From ZC4RG30 sp039800965 (GTDB taxonomy: Bacteria > Pseudomonadota > Gammaproteobacteria > Steroidobacterales > Steroidobacteraceae): a stretch of 38,849 nucleotides of DNA. Both the position numbers and the translations under genes were made by a program. The stretch covers positions 1 through 38,849 of the forward strand of contig JBDLPS010000105.1 of NCBI GenBank assembly GCA_039800965.1, read 5' to 3'. The notes under the pieces are model-generated. The model saw only the letters and a program-made list of their open reading frames with translations, did no database searches and had not been told where the DNA came from. Shown here piece after piece: positions 32,566-38,849 of this stretch; the stretch's first letter is position 1, and each line of letters begins with the position of its first letter.

Positions 32566-33468
32566 TCAGACGTGGACCTTGAACGCCTCGCCCTTGGAAT
32601 CGAGCGTGATGTTGCCGTTCTGGATCGCGGCCACGAACTTCGCGGTCTTCAGGAAGCCACCGAAGGCGAAGAAGTGCAGCCCGCTGAAGTTGGCCTTGCC
32701 GGCCGCCTGCTCGCGCGCCAGCGTGCGGATGGTCTCCTCCGGGCCGCTGTCGCCCAGCAGGTTCGCGACCAGCGCCATCTTGCCGCCGCCCATCAGGGCC
32801 CGCATCGAAGCGCCGGCACCGCAGATCTTGGCGTAGCGCAGCAGCGTCTTGAGGCTGGCCGGTCCCGGAAGGCCCGGACGCGCCTTGTGCTGGATGCCCG
32901 TCTTGCGCAGGGTGTTCTCCCACTCCACGAACGGCTCGGGCTCGAACACGACCTGCGTGACGAAGGTCAGGTCCACGCCCTGCTCGGCCGTGAGCGCCAC
33001 CTTCTTCTGCTCGTATTCACGCTGCTGCTCGACCGTCATGTGGGCATGGCCTTCCGGATGGCCGGCCATGTACATCGTCTTGATGCCCGCCTTGGCGAAC
33101 TCGCCCGAAGCCAGCACGCCGATCGTCGAATCGAAGGCGCCTTCCGGCGCCGTCATGTCGCCGGCGATCAGCAGCATCTTCCTGACGCCCGCGCCGGCGA
33201 AGCCCTGCGCGATCTTCGTGACCTCGGCCACATCCTTCACGCGGCGCGCCGGCACGTGCGGCACGGCGGTGAAACCAGCGGCACCCACGGCGCGCGCGGC
33301 TTCGGTCAGTTCCTCGAAAGTCTGGTTCGGGAACAGCGCGATGAAGATGTCCGTGCCGGCCGGCAGGACCTGGGCCGCTTCGGCCAGGTGCTCGACATCC
33401 TTGCAGGTCATCTCGACCGAGGCGCCGGCCATCAGGCCCTTGATGTTTGCGATTTCGTTGTCCGACAT
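32566..33468 (-). CDS. MetF-like methylenetetrahydrofolate reductase family protein
   Basis: The 300-residue protein has the TIM-barrel pattern of MetF, and the length matches. Recognisable pieces are SVEMT with the proton-donor-like Glu19, LLIAGD with Asp104 (flavin contact in MetF), AGHPEGH (135-141) for the MetF YPE-H motif, FVTQVVFEPE with Gln172 and LHFFAFGG near the end. Identity to true MetF looks moderate, so it may be a paralogue serving C1-transfer from methoxy-aromatics or another folate reaction. No methionine gene is nearby. It lies 22 bases after the GloVer-repeat gene; a longer in-frame N-terminus would overlap that gene. Confidence 0.78.
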   Translation of the reverse strand: MSDNEIANIKGLMAGASVEMTCKDVEHLAEAAQVLPAGTDIFIALFPNQTFEELTEAARAVGAAGFTAVPHVPARRVKDVAEVTKIAQGFAGAGVRKMLLIAGDMTAPEGAFDSTIGVLASGEFAKAGIKTMYMAGHPEGHAHMTVEQQREYEQKKVALTAEQGVDLTFVTQVVFEPEPFVEWENTLRKTGIQHKARPGLPGPASLKTLLRYAKICGAGASMRALMGGGKMALVANLLGDSGPEETIRTLAREQAAGKANFSGLHFFAFGGFLKTAKFVAAIQNGNITLDSKGEAFKVHV

Positions 33469-33490
33469 GGCAGTACCAATCAGTGTGTAG

Positions 33491-35152
33491 TTAAAGGGAA
33501 GCAGGACGCAGGCGCCGACGCACGACGGCACCCGATGCACCGGCGAGCAGCAGCAGCGAAAGAATGCCGGCGGCACCGCCACCGCCGTTGGTGGCGCCAC
33601 CATCAACCGACTTGGTCGGCGGCGTGGTCACTGTGAGCGCGGCGCGGGTGTACCGCGTCACGCCGGCGCCGTCGGTGCAGGAGATGGCGTAGTTGAATAC
33701 GCCCGCCGACGCCGGCGAGACGGCCACCGTGCCGGAGGTCGCGATGGTCTCGGCCCAGGCTTCGCTGGTGCTGCACTTGGCGGCCGTCGGCGACGACCAG
33801 GTAAGGACCGCGGATCCGCCGAGGGTGATCGATTCCGGACTGACGGAAAAATTGACCGGCAGCACGCCGCCGCTGCCGACGTCGATCTTGAACAGGTTGC
33901 CGGAGGACGTCGCGATGTCGGTGAACGTCATGCCGTAGAGCTGGCCGTTGAGCGGCACGAGGCCCACGTAAGGGGTGGTGCCATCGACGATCGACATGTC
34001 GCTGGTCAGCAGCGACTGCGCGGAACCGGTGAACGCGTGCAGGATCGACCAGACGCCCGCGGCGCTCGCCCGCCAGGCCACGCCGCCGCCACTCGAGCCG
34101 GCCGCGGAAGCGGTGCCGTAGAGCGTGCCATCGGGCATCACCGTGACCGGCGAGAGCGGATGCGCGCCGTCGCCGGGCATGCCGACGAACCCGTGGACCA
34201 GCGACACCGTGCCCGAAGGCGTGATGCGGAACACCGTGCCGTAGCCGCCCGGACCGCCGTTGTAGGCGGTGCCATAGAAATTGCCGTCCGGGCCCTGGCG
34301 CAGGCCGGCGCGGGGGTTCGAGCCATTGGCATTCACGCCATCGCCGTTGGCGTTGAAATTGCCAAGCGTCTCGAACGAATGGAGCAGCGTGTGGGTGCCG
34401 GTGGTGGTGATCTTGAAGACCGTGCCACGGTCGTTCGTGCCACCGGTCATCGTGGTGCCGTACAGCAGGCCGTCGCGGCCGACGATGAGGCTGCCTTCCG
34501 GATTGGAGCCATTGGCTCCGGTAAAGGAGAACAACTGCGTGTAGCTGCCGTCGAGCGTGAGGCGGAACACCGTTCCGCTCTTGGTGGAGCCGCCCTGCAG
34601 CGTAGTGCCGTAAAGCGCGCCATCCGGACCCTGCACGAGACCGGCATAAGGGTGATAGCCACCCTGGGTGTCGCTCGTGAAGGAATAGACCGTGGTGTAC
34701 GTGCCGTCGAGGCCCACGCGGTACACCGCGCCGAGCGACTTGGTGCCGCCGGCATAGGTCGTGCCGTAAAGGTTGCCATCGCTGGCCTGGATGACGCCGG
34801 CGTAGGGAACCGCGCCCTCGGTGGTGTCACCCTTGAAGGCATGCAGGACGACAGCCGAACCGTCGGGCCCGACGCGCATGACCACGCCGGCGCCCGCGGC
34901 GCCACCGGTGCTCATCACGGAATAGAAGTTGCCATCGCTCGCGAGCAGCAGCTCGCCGCGGCCACCGGAGCCATTCACACTCGCGGTACCCGCGAGGTCG
35001 TTGACCGTCACCGCCGTGCCGAAGTGGTAGACCCCGATGAGGTTGCCGGCAAGCGGCGCGGCCTGGATGGCCAGCGCGGGAAGTACCGCGGCGGCGAGGC
35101 CGACGATTACCTGTACCAGCGGCCGACGCCGCGGGAATGCTGTTCGCTGCAT
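33491..35152 (-). CDS. GloVer-repeat surface protein with C-terminal sorting-like tail
   Basis: The 553-residue protein has a signal peptide (cleavage near IQAAP) and at least seven repeats of about 40-55 residues of the TIGR03803 (GloVer) type: A-G-x-x-Q-x-x-D-G-x-LYGTT-x-x-GG-x-x-x-x-GTVF-x-x-T, followed by LL-x-SF. An immunoglobulin-like segment follows (FSVSPESITLGGSAVLTWSS, with two Cys). The end has a GGGG spacer, a hydrophobic helix (ILSLLLLAGASGAVV) and RRRLR, the tripartite layout of GlyGly-CTERM (rhombosortase) signals. A propeller-like extracellular protein is likely; the role is unknown. Confidence 0.8.
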   Translation of the reverse strand: MQRTAFPRRRPLVQVIVGLAAAVLPALAIQAAPLAGNLIGVYHFGTAVTVNDLAGTASVNGSGGRGELLLASDGNFYSVMSTGGAAGAGVVMRVGPDGSAVVLHAFKGDTTEGAVPYAGVIQASDGNLYGTTYAGGTKSLGAVYRVGLDGTYTTVYSFTSDTQGGYHPYAGLVQGPDGALYGTTLQGGSTKSGTVFRLTLDGSYTQLFSFTGANGSNPEGSLIVGRDGLLYGTTMTGGTNDRGTVFKITTTGTHTLLHSFETLGNFNANGDGVNANGSNPRAGLRQGPDGNFYGTAYNGGPGGYGTVFRITPSGTVSLVHGFVGMPGDGAHPLSPVTVMPDGTLYGTASAAGSSGGGVAWRASAAGVWSILHAFTGSAQSLLTSDMSIVDGTTPYVGLVPLNGQLYGMTFTDIATSSGNLFKIDVGSGGVLPVNFSVSPESITLGGSAVLTWSSPTAAKCSTSEAWAETIATSGTVAVSPASAGVFNYAISCTDGAGVTRYTRAALTVTTPPTKSVDGGATNGGGGAAGILSLLLLAGASGAVVRRRLRPASL

Positions 35153-35251
35153 GAGTTCAGTGAGGCCTGGAATGGGAGGATCCGACGGCTGGACCCTAGC
35201 GCCCCGCCCGATGGTGGATTAGAGCATATTCCCCGGCCCGAGTTCCGATAT

Positions 35252-35266
35252 CGAGAACAATTCTCA
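35252..35266. promoter_or_regulatory. GAGAACAATTCTC palindrome, possible Fur-like site
   Basis: A perfect GAGAA-CAA-TTCTC palindrome (35253-35265) overlaps the stop codon of the ABC permease and lies about 100 bases upstream of the GloVer gene. Its flanks match the 7-1-7 Fur box at 10 of 14 bases, so Fur binding is only a possibility. Confidence 0.25.
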
Positions 35267-36523
35267 TTCGTAGCGCAGGGCTTCGATAGGCGCGAGGTTG
35301 GCCGCCTTGCTGGCAGGCAGGATGCCGAACAGCATGCCGACGAAAGCGGCGAAGAGGCAGGCGCCGGCAACTGCCCACCAGGGCACCGCCGGGCTGGGGA
35401 AGTTCGGGATGGCCGCCGCCACCCCGTAGGCCAGGCCGAATCCGATGACGATGCCGATGAGCCCGCCGATCACCGCCAGCAGCATCGCCTCGATCAGGAA
35501 CTGCAGGAGGATGAAATGCCGCGGGGCGCCCAGCGCCTTGGCGATGCCGATCTCCCGCGTCCTCTCGGTCACCGAGACCAGCATGATGTTCATGATGCCG
35601 ATGCCGCCGACCAGCAGCGAGATGCCGACGATGCCGGCGACCACCACCGTGACCGTGTTGGAGATCTGCTTGAAGGTGTTCGCGAGCGTGTCCGATGCCT
35701 CCACCACGAAGTCGTCGGGCTGCCCGGCCTTGATGCCATGCGCGCGGCGGATGAGCGCGATCACGCGCTGCTTGATGTTGGGCACCGCATCCAGGTCCAC
35801 CGCCGCGAAGGTGATCGAGAAGTCCGGCCGGACCACCGCTCCGCCGACGAAGAGGCCGGTCTGGTAGGGCATCACCAGGAAGCTGTCCTGGTTGAAGCCG
35901 AAGACCTCTCCGCGCCGCTCCATGACACCGACAACCTTGAACCACTCGCGGCCGATCTGCACGAACTGGCCCGTAGGGTCGTCCGGCAGCTTGAGGTCCT
36001 TGCGCATCTGCTCGCCGAGAACGACGACCCGCCGGCGGCTGTCGTCGTCGCTGGCGGTGATGAAACGGCCAACGCGCGGGAACAGTTGCTGCACGTCCTG
36101 CAGGCTTTCCGTGGTGCCGTACATCTGGCCCGTCGCGGTGTTGGCGCCGTAGCTCACCTCGCGCGCCACCACCGGCACGACCGGCGTGATGTGGGTGATG
36201 CCGTCCATGCGGTAGCGCAGTTCGTCCAGATCCGTCGGTCGCAGGCGATTCTGCTGGCCGCGCAGCCTGTCGGACAGCGGCGTTTCGGCGCGCAGCGTCA
36301 AAGTGCTCGAGCCCAGGCCCTCGAACTGCTTGGTGATCGTCCCGGAAAGACCCTGCACGAGCGCGATGACGCAGATGACGGATGCGACGCCGATGATGAC
36401 GCCCAGCATCGTCAGCAGGCTGCGCAGGCCATGGGCGCGGATGCTCGCGGCCGCTGAACGCAGGCATTCCTGCAGCGCATAGAGACGGCGGGACCACTTG
36501 CCGGCCATGACGTCAGCGGCCAC
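35264..36523 (-). CDS. MacB-like ABC transporter permease
   Basis: The product (about 419 residues) has the MacB-type membrane layout: an N-terminal helix after SIRAHGLRSLLTMLGVIIGVAS, a large periplasmic MacB-PCD domain (ITKQFEGLGSSTLTL through FVVEAS), then three C-terminal helices with GGIGIMNIMLVSVTERTREIGIAKALGA (the FtsX motif) and the closing PASKAANLAPIEALRYE. The start is uncertain: GTG 36523 has GGAGG 6 bases upstream; ATG 36529 is adjacent to it; ATG 36508 lies 4 bases after the ATPase stop. It works with the ATPase and adaptor on either side as an exporter. Confidence 0.9.
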   Translation of the reverse strand: MAADVMAGKWSRRLYALQECLRSAAASIRAHGLRSLLTMLGVIIGVASVICVIALVQGLSGTITKQFEGLGSSTLTLRAETPLSDRLRGQQNRLRPTDLDELRYRMDGITHITPVVPVVAREVSYGANTATGQMYGTTESLQDVQQLFPRVGRFITASDDDSRRRVVVLGEQMRKDLKLPDDPTGQFVQIGREWFKVVGVMERRGEVFGFNQDSFLVMPYQTGLFVGGAVVRPDFSITFAAVDLDAVPNIKQRVIALIRRAHGIKAGQPDDFVVEASDTLANTFKQISNTVTVVVAGIVGISLLVGGIGIMNIMLVSVTERTREIGIAKALGAPRHFILLQFLIEAMLLAVIGGLIGIVIGFGLAYGVAAAIPNFPSPAVPWWAVAGACLFAAFVGMLFGILPASKAANLAPIEALRYE

Positions 36524-37190
36524 GTTCATCCTCCGCGATCCTGCCGTCGTGCAGCCGGATGCGCCGATGGCAGCAGGCCGCGATGCCGGGATCATGCGTC
36601 ACGACCACGAGCGTCTGCCCCTCGTCGTGCAACTGCCCGAAGAGCGCCATGATCTCGCCGGCGGTGCGGCTGTCGAGATTGCCGGTCGGCTCGTCGGCCA
36701 GCAGCAGCTCGGGGTGGCCCACGAGCGCACGCGCTACGGCCACGCGCTGTCGCTGCCCACCGGAGAGCTCGTTGGGGCGGTGGCCCATCCGGTCTGCGAG
36801 GCCAACGCGGGCCAGGGCCTCGGCCGCACGCTCGCGCCGCCGGGCGGGCGCCAGGCCGCGATAGACCAGCGGCTGCGCCACGTTGTCGAGCGCGCTGACG
36901 CGCGGCATGAGGTGGAAGTTCTGGAAGACGAAGCCGATCTTGCGGTTGCGGACATCGGCAAGACGCGACTCATCGAGCCCTTCGACGGATTCACCGTCCA
37001 GGGTATAGGTCCCGGCAGTGGGCGTATCCAGGCAGCCCAGGATGTTCATCATCGTCGACTTGCCCGAACCGGACGTACCGGTCAATGCCACGTATTCGTT
37101 GCGCGCGATATCGAGCGAGACGTCCTGCAGCGCGGCGCACAGTGTGTCGCCGAGCCGGTAGGTCTTGCCGATGTCGCGCAGCGCGATCAC
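36513..37190 (-). CDS. MacB/LolD-like ABC transporter ATPase
   Basis: The 225-residue protein contains a Walker A GTSGSGKST (38-46), Q-loop FVFQN (87-91), signature LSGGQRQRV (142-150), Walker B LLLADEP (162-168) and switch His199 in VVVTHD. It matches the MacB/LolD ATPase group, as a separate protein rather than fused to its permease. The ATG overlaps the adaptor's stop (ATGA), and its stop overlaps or nearly touches the permease start. Confidence 0.95.
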   Translation of the reverse strand: MIALRDIGKTYRLGDTLCAALQDVSLDIARNEYVALTGTSGSGKSTMMNILGCLDTPTAGTYTLDGESVEGLDESRLADVRNRKIGFVFQNFHLMPRVSALDNVAQPLVYRGLAPARRRERAAEALARVGLADRMGHRPNELSGGQRQRVAVARALVGHPELLLADEPTGNLDSRTAGEIMALFGQLHDEGQTLVVVTHDPGIAACCHRRIRLHDGRIAEDERGR

Positions 37191-38377
37191 TGCGCTGCCG
37201 GCTTCGCGGAACCCGTGGCGACGCGATCGCCCTCGCGCAGGAAGCGCAGGGTGCGGGCCGGACCAGTGACCACCGATTCGCCCGGCTCGAGCCCCTTGGT
37301 GACTTCGATGTGTGCGTCGTCGGCAAGACCGAGCTCCACGACGCGCATCGCCGCTCGGCCATCGCGAACCACTACGAGGCTCGCCTTGCCGGGCTCGTTG
37401 CGATTCTGCGCCTCCTCGTAGCGAACGGCCTGCACGGGCACCGCCAGGACAGGCGCCGCGTCGTCGCGACGCGTGGCGATCTCGGCGCGACAGCTCATGC
37501 CCGTGTGGAAACGCAGCCCCTCGCTGTCCTGAAGGCGGATGCGCACGAGGTAGCTCTTGCCCTGCCCCGCCACGGTGCGCGGCGAAGAGGCCACGGTCTC
37601 CACCGTCCCGGTCCAGGCCTTGTCCGGAAAAGCCGCCGGCACGATGCGCGCGGACTGGCCCACGCCGACGCGGGCCACGTCCGTCTCGTTGACGTTCACT
37701 TCGGCGAACAGCGCGGACGTCTCGGCCACGGTCATGAGGTCCGAACCCGCGATGCTCATCGCGCTCGGCACGGCCGTTTCACCCTTCTTGATCACGAGCG
37801 CAACGACCTTGCCGTCGATCGGCGCGCGCAGCTGCGTCTTGGCAAGCGTCTCGCGGGCCTGCTGCAACTGGGCCTGAGTCTGCTGGATCTGCTGACCCCC
37901 GGACTGGACGTCGACCTGCGACATGTTCCGCTGCGAGGTCAGCTCGTCGAAGGTGTTCGCATCGACCAGACCCTGGGCACGCAGCGCCTGATAACGCTTC
38001 CACTTCGAATCCAGCGTGGCGGCATTGACCTTCTGCCGCTCCAGGGTGAGGCGCGACTGCGCCAGCGCGGCCTCGAGCTGGGCCACCTGGGCCTGGGCCT
38101 GGGCGGGGTCCAGCTGCAGCAGCAACTGCCCTTTCTTCACGCTATCGCCCTCCTTGACCAGCACGTCGCGGACACGACCGATGACTTCGGACACCAGCTT
38201 GACCTCGCTCTGGTAGGTCAGGCTTCCGGACGCCAGGATGGTGGGCGACAACACATGCTTCGCAGCGGACTCGAGGTCGACCTGCTTGGGATCCGCGCCG
38301 CGGAAGAACCGCGAAGCGGCGGGCAAGGCCACCACGAACAGCAGCACGCCGATGATCCAGAGCGCGCGACGGTTCAT
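37187..38377 (-). CDS. MacA-like periplasmic adaptor
   Basis: The 396-residue membrane-fusion protein is anchored by an N-terminal helix (RRALWIIGVLLFVVALPAA). It has the barrel-sandwich half-motif VKLVSEVIGRVRDVLVKEG, a Gln/Ala-rich coiled-coil hairpin (about 95-185, with QAQAQVAQLEAALAQSRL), LRAPIDGKVVALVIKKGE as the second half, and a beta-barrel plus membrane-proximal domain. ATG 38377 overlaps the YIP1-like gene's stop by 4 bases. It should couple the MacB-like pair to an outer-membrane channel not in this operon. Confidence 0.93.
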   Translation of the reverse strand: MNRRALWIIGVLLFVVALPAASRFFRGADPKQVDLESAAKHVLSPTILASGSLTYQSEVKLVSEVIGRVRDVLVKEGDSVKKGQLLLQLDPAQAQAQVAQLEAALAQSRLTLERQKVNAATLDSKWKRYQALRAQGLVDANTFDELTSQRNMSQVDVQSGGQQIQQTQAQLQQARETLAKTQLRAPIDGKVVALVIKKGETAVPSAMSIAGSDLMTVAETSALFAEVNVNETDVARVGVGQSARIVPAAFPDKAWTGTVETVASSPRTVAGQGKSYLVRIRLQDSEGLRFHTGMSCRAEIATRRDDAAPVLAVPVQAVRYEEAQNRNEPGKASLVVVRDGRAAMRVVELGLADDAHIEVTKGLEPGESVVTGPARTLRFLREGDRVATGSAKPAAQ

Positions 38378-38849
38378 CGGAAAGCCATCAGCGACCAGAC
38401 ACCGTAGATGACCAGGGGTGGCAGCAGCACGAACACGGCGCTGAAAAGACCCGAACGGCCCGACCAGTGGCGCACGCCGACCCAGGAAAGCCACCAGGCG
38501 AGCAGCTGCAACGGCCCGATCGACACGAGCAGCGAATATCCCGGCTCGCCCATGTGACGGTGCAGGAGCAGTTCGTTCAGCGAAAGCGGATTCAAGGCGC
38601 CGTTCTCGATCTGGCCGTTGGTGGTCGTCGCCAGGACGAAGACCGCCGGGATCGTCGTCAGCAGGGTGGGCAGCGAAGTCCAGCAGGCCAGGGCAAACCA
38701 CTGGCGGAAGCCACGCTGCACATGGGTGACCTTGGCGGCCAGCAGATACCAGCTCGCCTCCAGCAGGCGTATCAGCACCACCATGACCAGCACGCTGGCG
38801 ACGGACATGAACTTCATCACGCCGCCGGACATCGCCTGGACGGCGCGGG
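38374..38849 (-). CDS. YIP1-like membrane protein, N-terminus cut by window edge
   Basis: The frame stays open to the right edge, so the N-terminus lies outside; at least 157 residues are visible. It has four or five membrane helices (SVASVLVMVVLIRLLEASWYLL, ACWTSLPTLLTTIPAVFVL, SLLVSIGPLQLLAWWLSWVGV and SAVFVLLPPLVIYGVWSLMAF as key stretches). The VTHVQRGFRQWFALACW loop and overall pattern resemble YIP1-family proteins, which are often found before MacA-like adaptors. An ATG at 38832 is in frame but may be internal. Its overlap with the adaptor start shows operon membership; the role in export is unknown. Confidence 0.6.
   Translation of the reverse strand, partial: RAVQAMSGGVMKFMSVASVLVMVVLIRLLEASWYLLAAKVTHVQRGFRQWFALACWTSLPTLLTTIPAVFVLATTTNGQIENGALNPLSLNELLLHRHMGEPGYSLLVSIGPLQLLAWWLSWVGVRHWSGRSGLFSAVFVLLPPLVIYGVWSLMAFR

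Overview
The window is GC-rich (roughly two thirds G+C) chromosomal DNA of a proteobacterium. A mutY-yggX pair, a YchJ-type SEC-C protein, a YqhA-type membrane protein, tripartite RND and MacAB efflux operons and a TonB-dependent receptor point to Gammaproteobacteria; many secreted oxidoreductases would fit a free-living degrader of the Steroidobacterales/Nevskiales kind, but that placement is inference. Coding density is very high. No stretch over 300 bases lacks a gene, the largest gap being 2418-2608, and no insertion sequence, prophage, CRISPR array or integrase was seen.

Region 1 (1-13,083) looks catabolic and oxidative. An MFS transporter fragment sits at the left edge. A Tat-exported propeller protein and a metallo-beta-lactamase-fold hydrolase form one minus-strand pair. 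Divergent from them is a PQQ alcohol dehydrogenase overlapping a dihaem c4-type cytochrome. A tight six-gene minus-strand operon (4902-10372) follows: PVA-dehydrogenase-like quinohaemoprotein, unknown Tat protein, vanillyl-alcohol-oxidase/p-cresol-methylhydroxylase-type flavoprotein, its likely cytochrome c partner, a VOC protein and a SnoaL-like protein. Divergent from that operon are a Tat-exported type-B carboxylesterase and a secreted two-domain VOC protein. Together they suggest periplasmic, cytochrome-coupled oxidation of a phenolic or aryl-alcohol compound, perhaps after ester hydrolysis. The substrate cannot be read from sequence.

Region 2 (13,135-20,468) is mixed: an SDR and SRPBCC pair, a membrane fatty-acid-hydroxylase/sterol-desaturase protein, a YqhA-family protein, a repeat lipoprotein, an exported HExxH peptidase, a small DksA/TraR-type zinc-finger protein and a YchJ-type protein.

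Region 3 (20,488-25,166) is a minus-strand run of a TauE/SafE permease, monohaem cytochrome c, TonB-dependent receptor, a 13-cysteine Csp1-like copper-storage protein and a lysine-rich protein. It is a possible copper-handling module. tRNA-Phe(GAA) lies next to it with a recognisable promoter.

Region 4 (25,445-38,849) holds yggX, mutY, an RND efflux operon (adaptor, pump, outer-membrane factor) that runs directly into mutY, a MetF-like reductase behind a GloVer-repeat surface protein, and a MacAB-type ABC operon headed by a YIP1-like membrane protein cut by the right edge. No classical DNA-binding transcription factor and no PQQ-biosynthesis gene was recognised.
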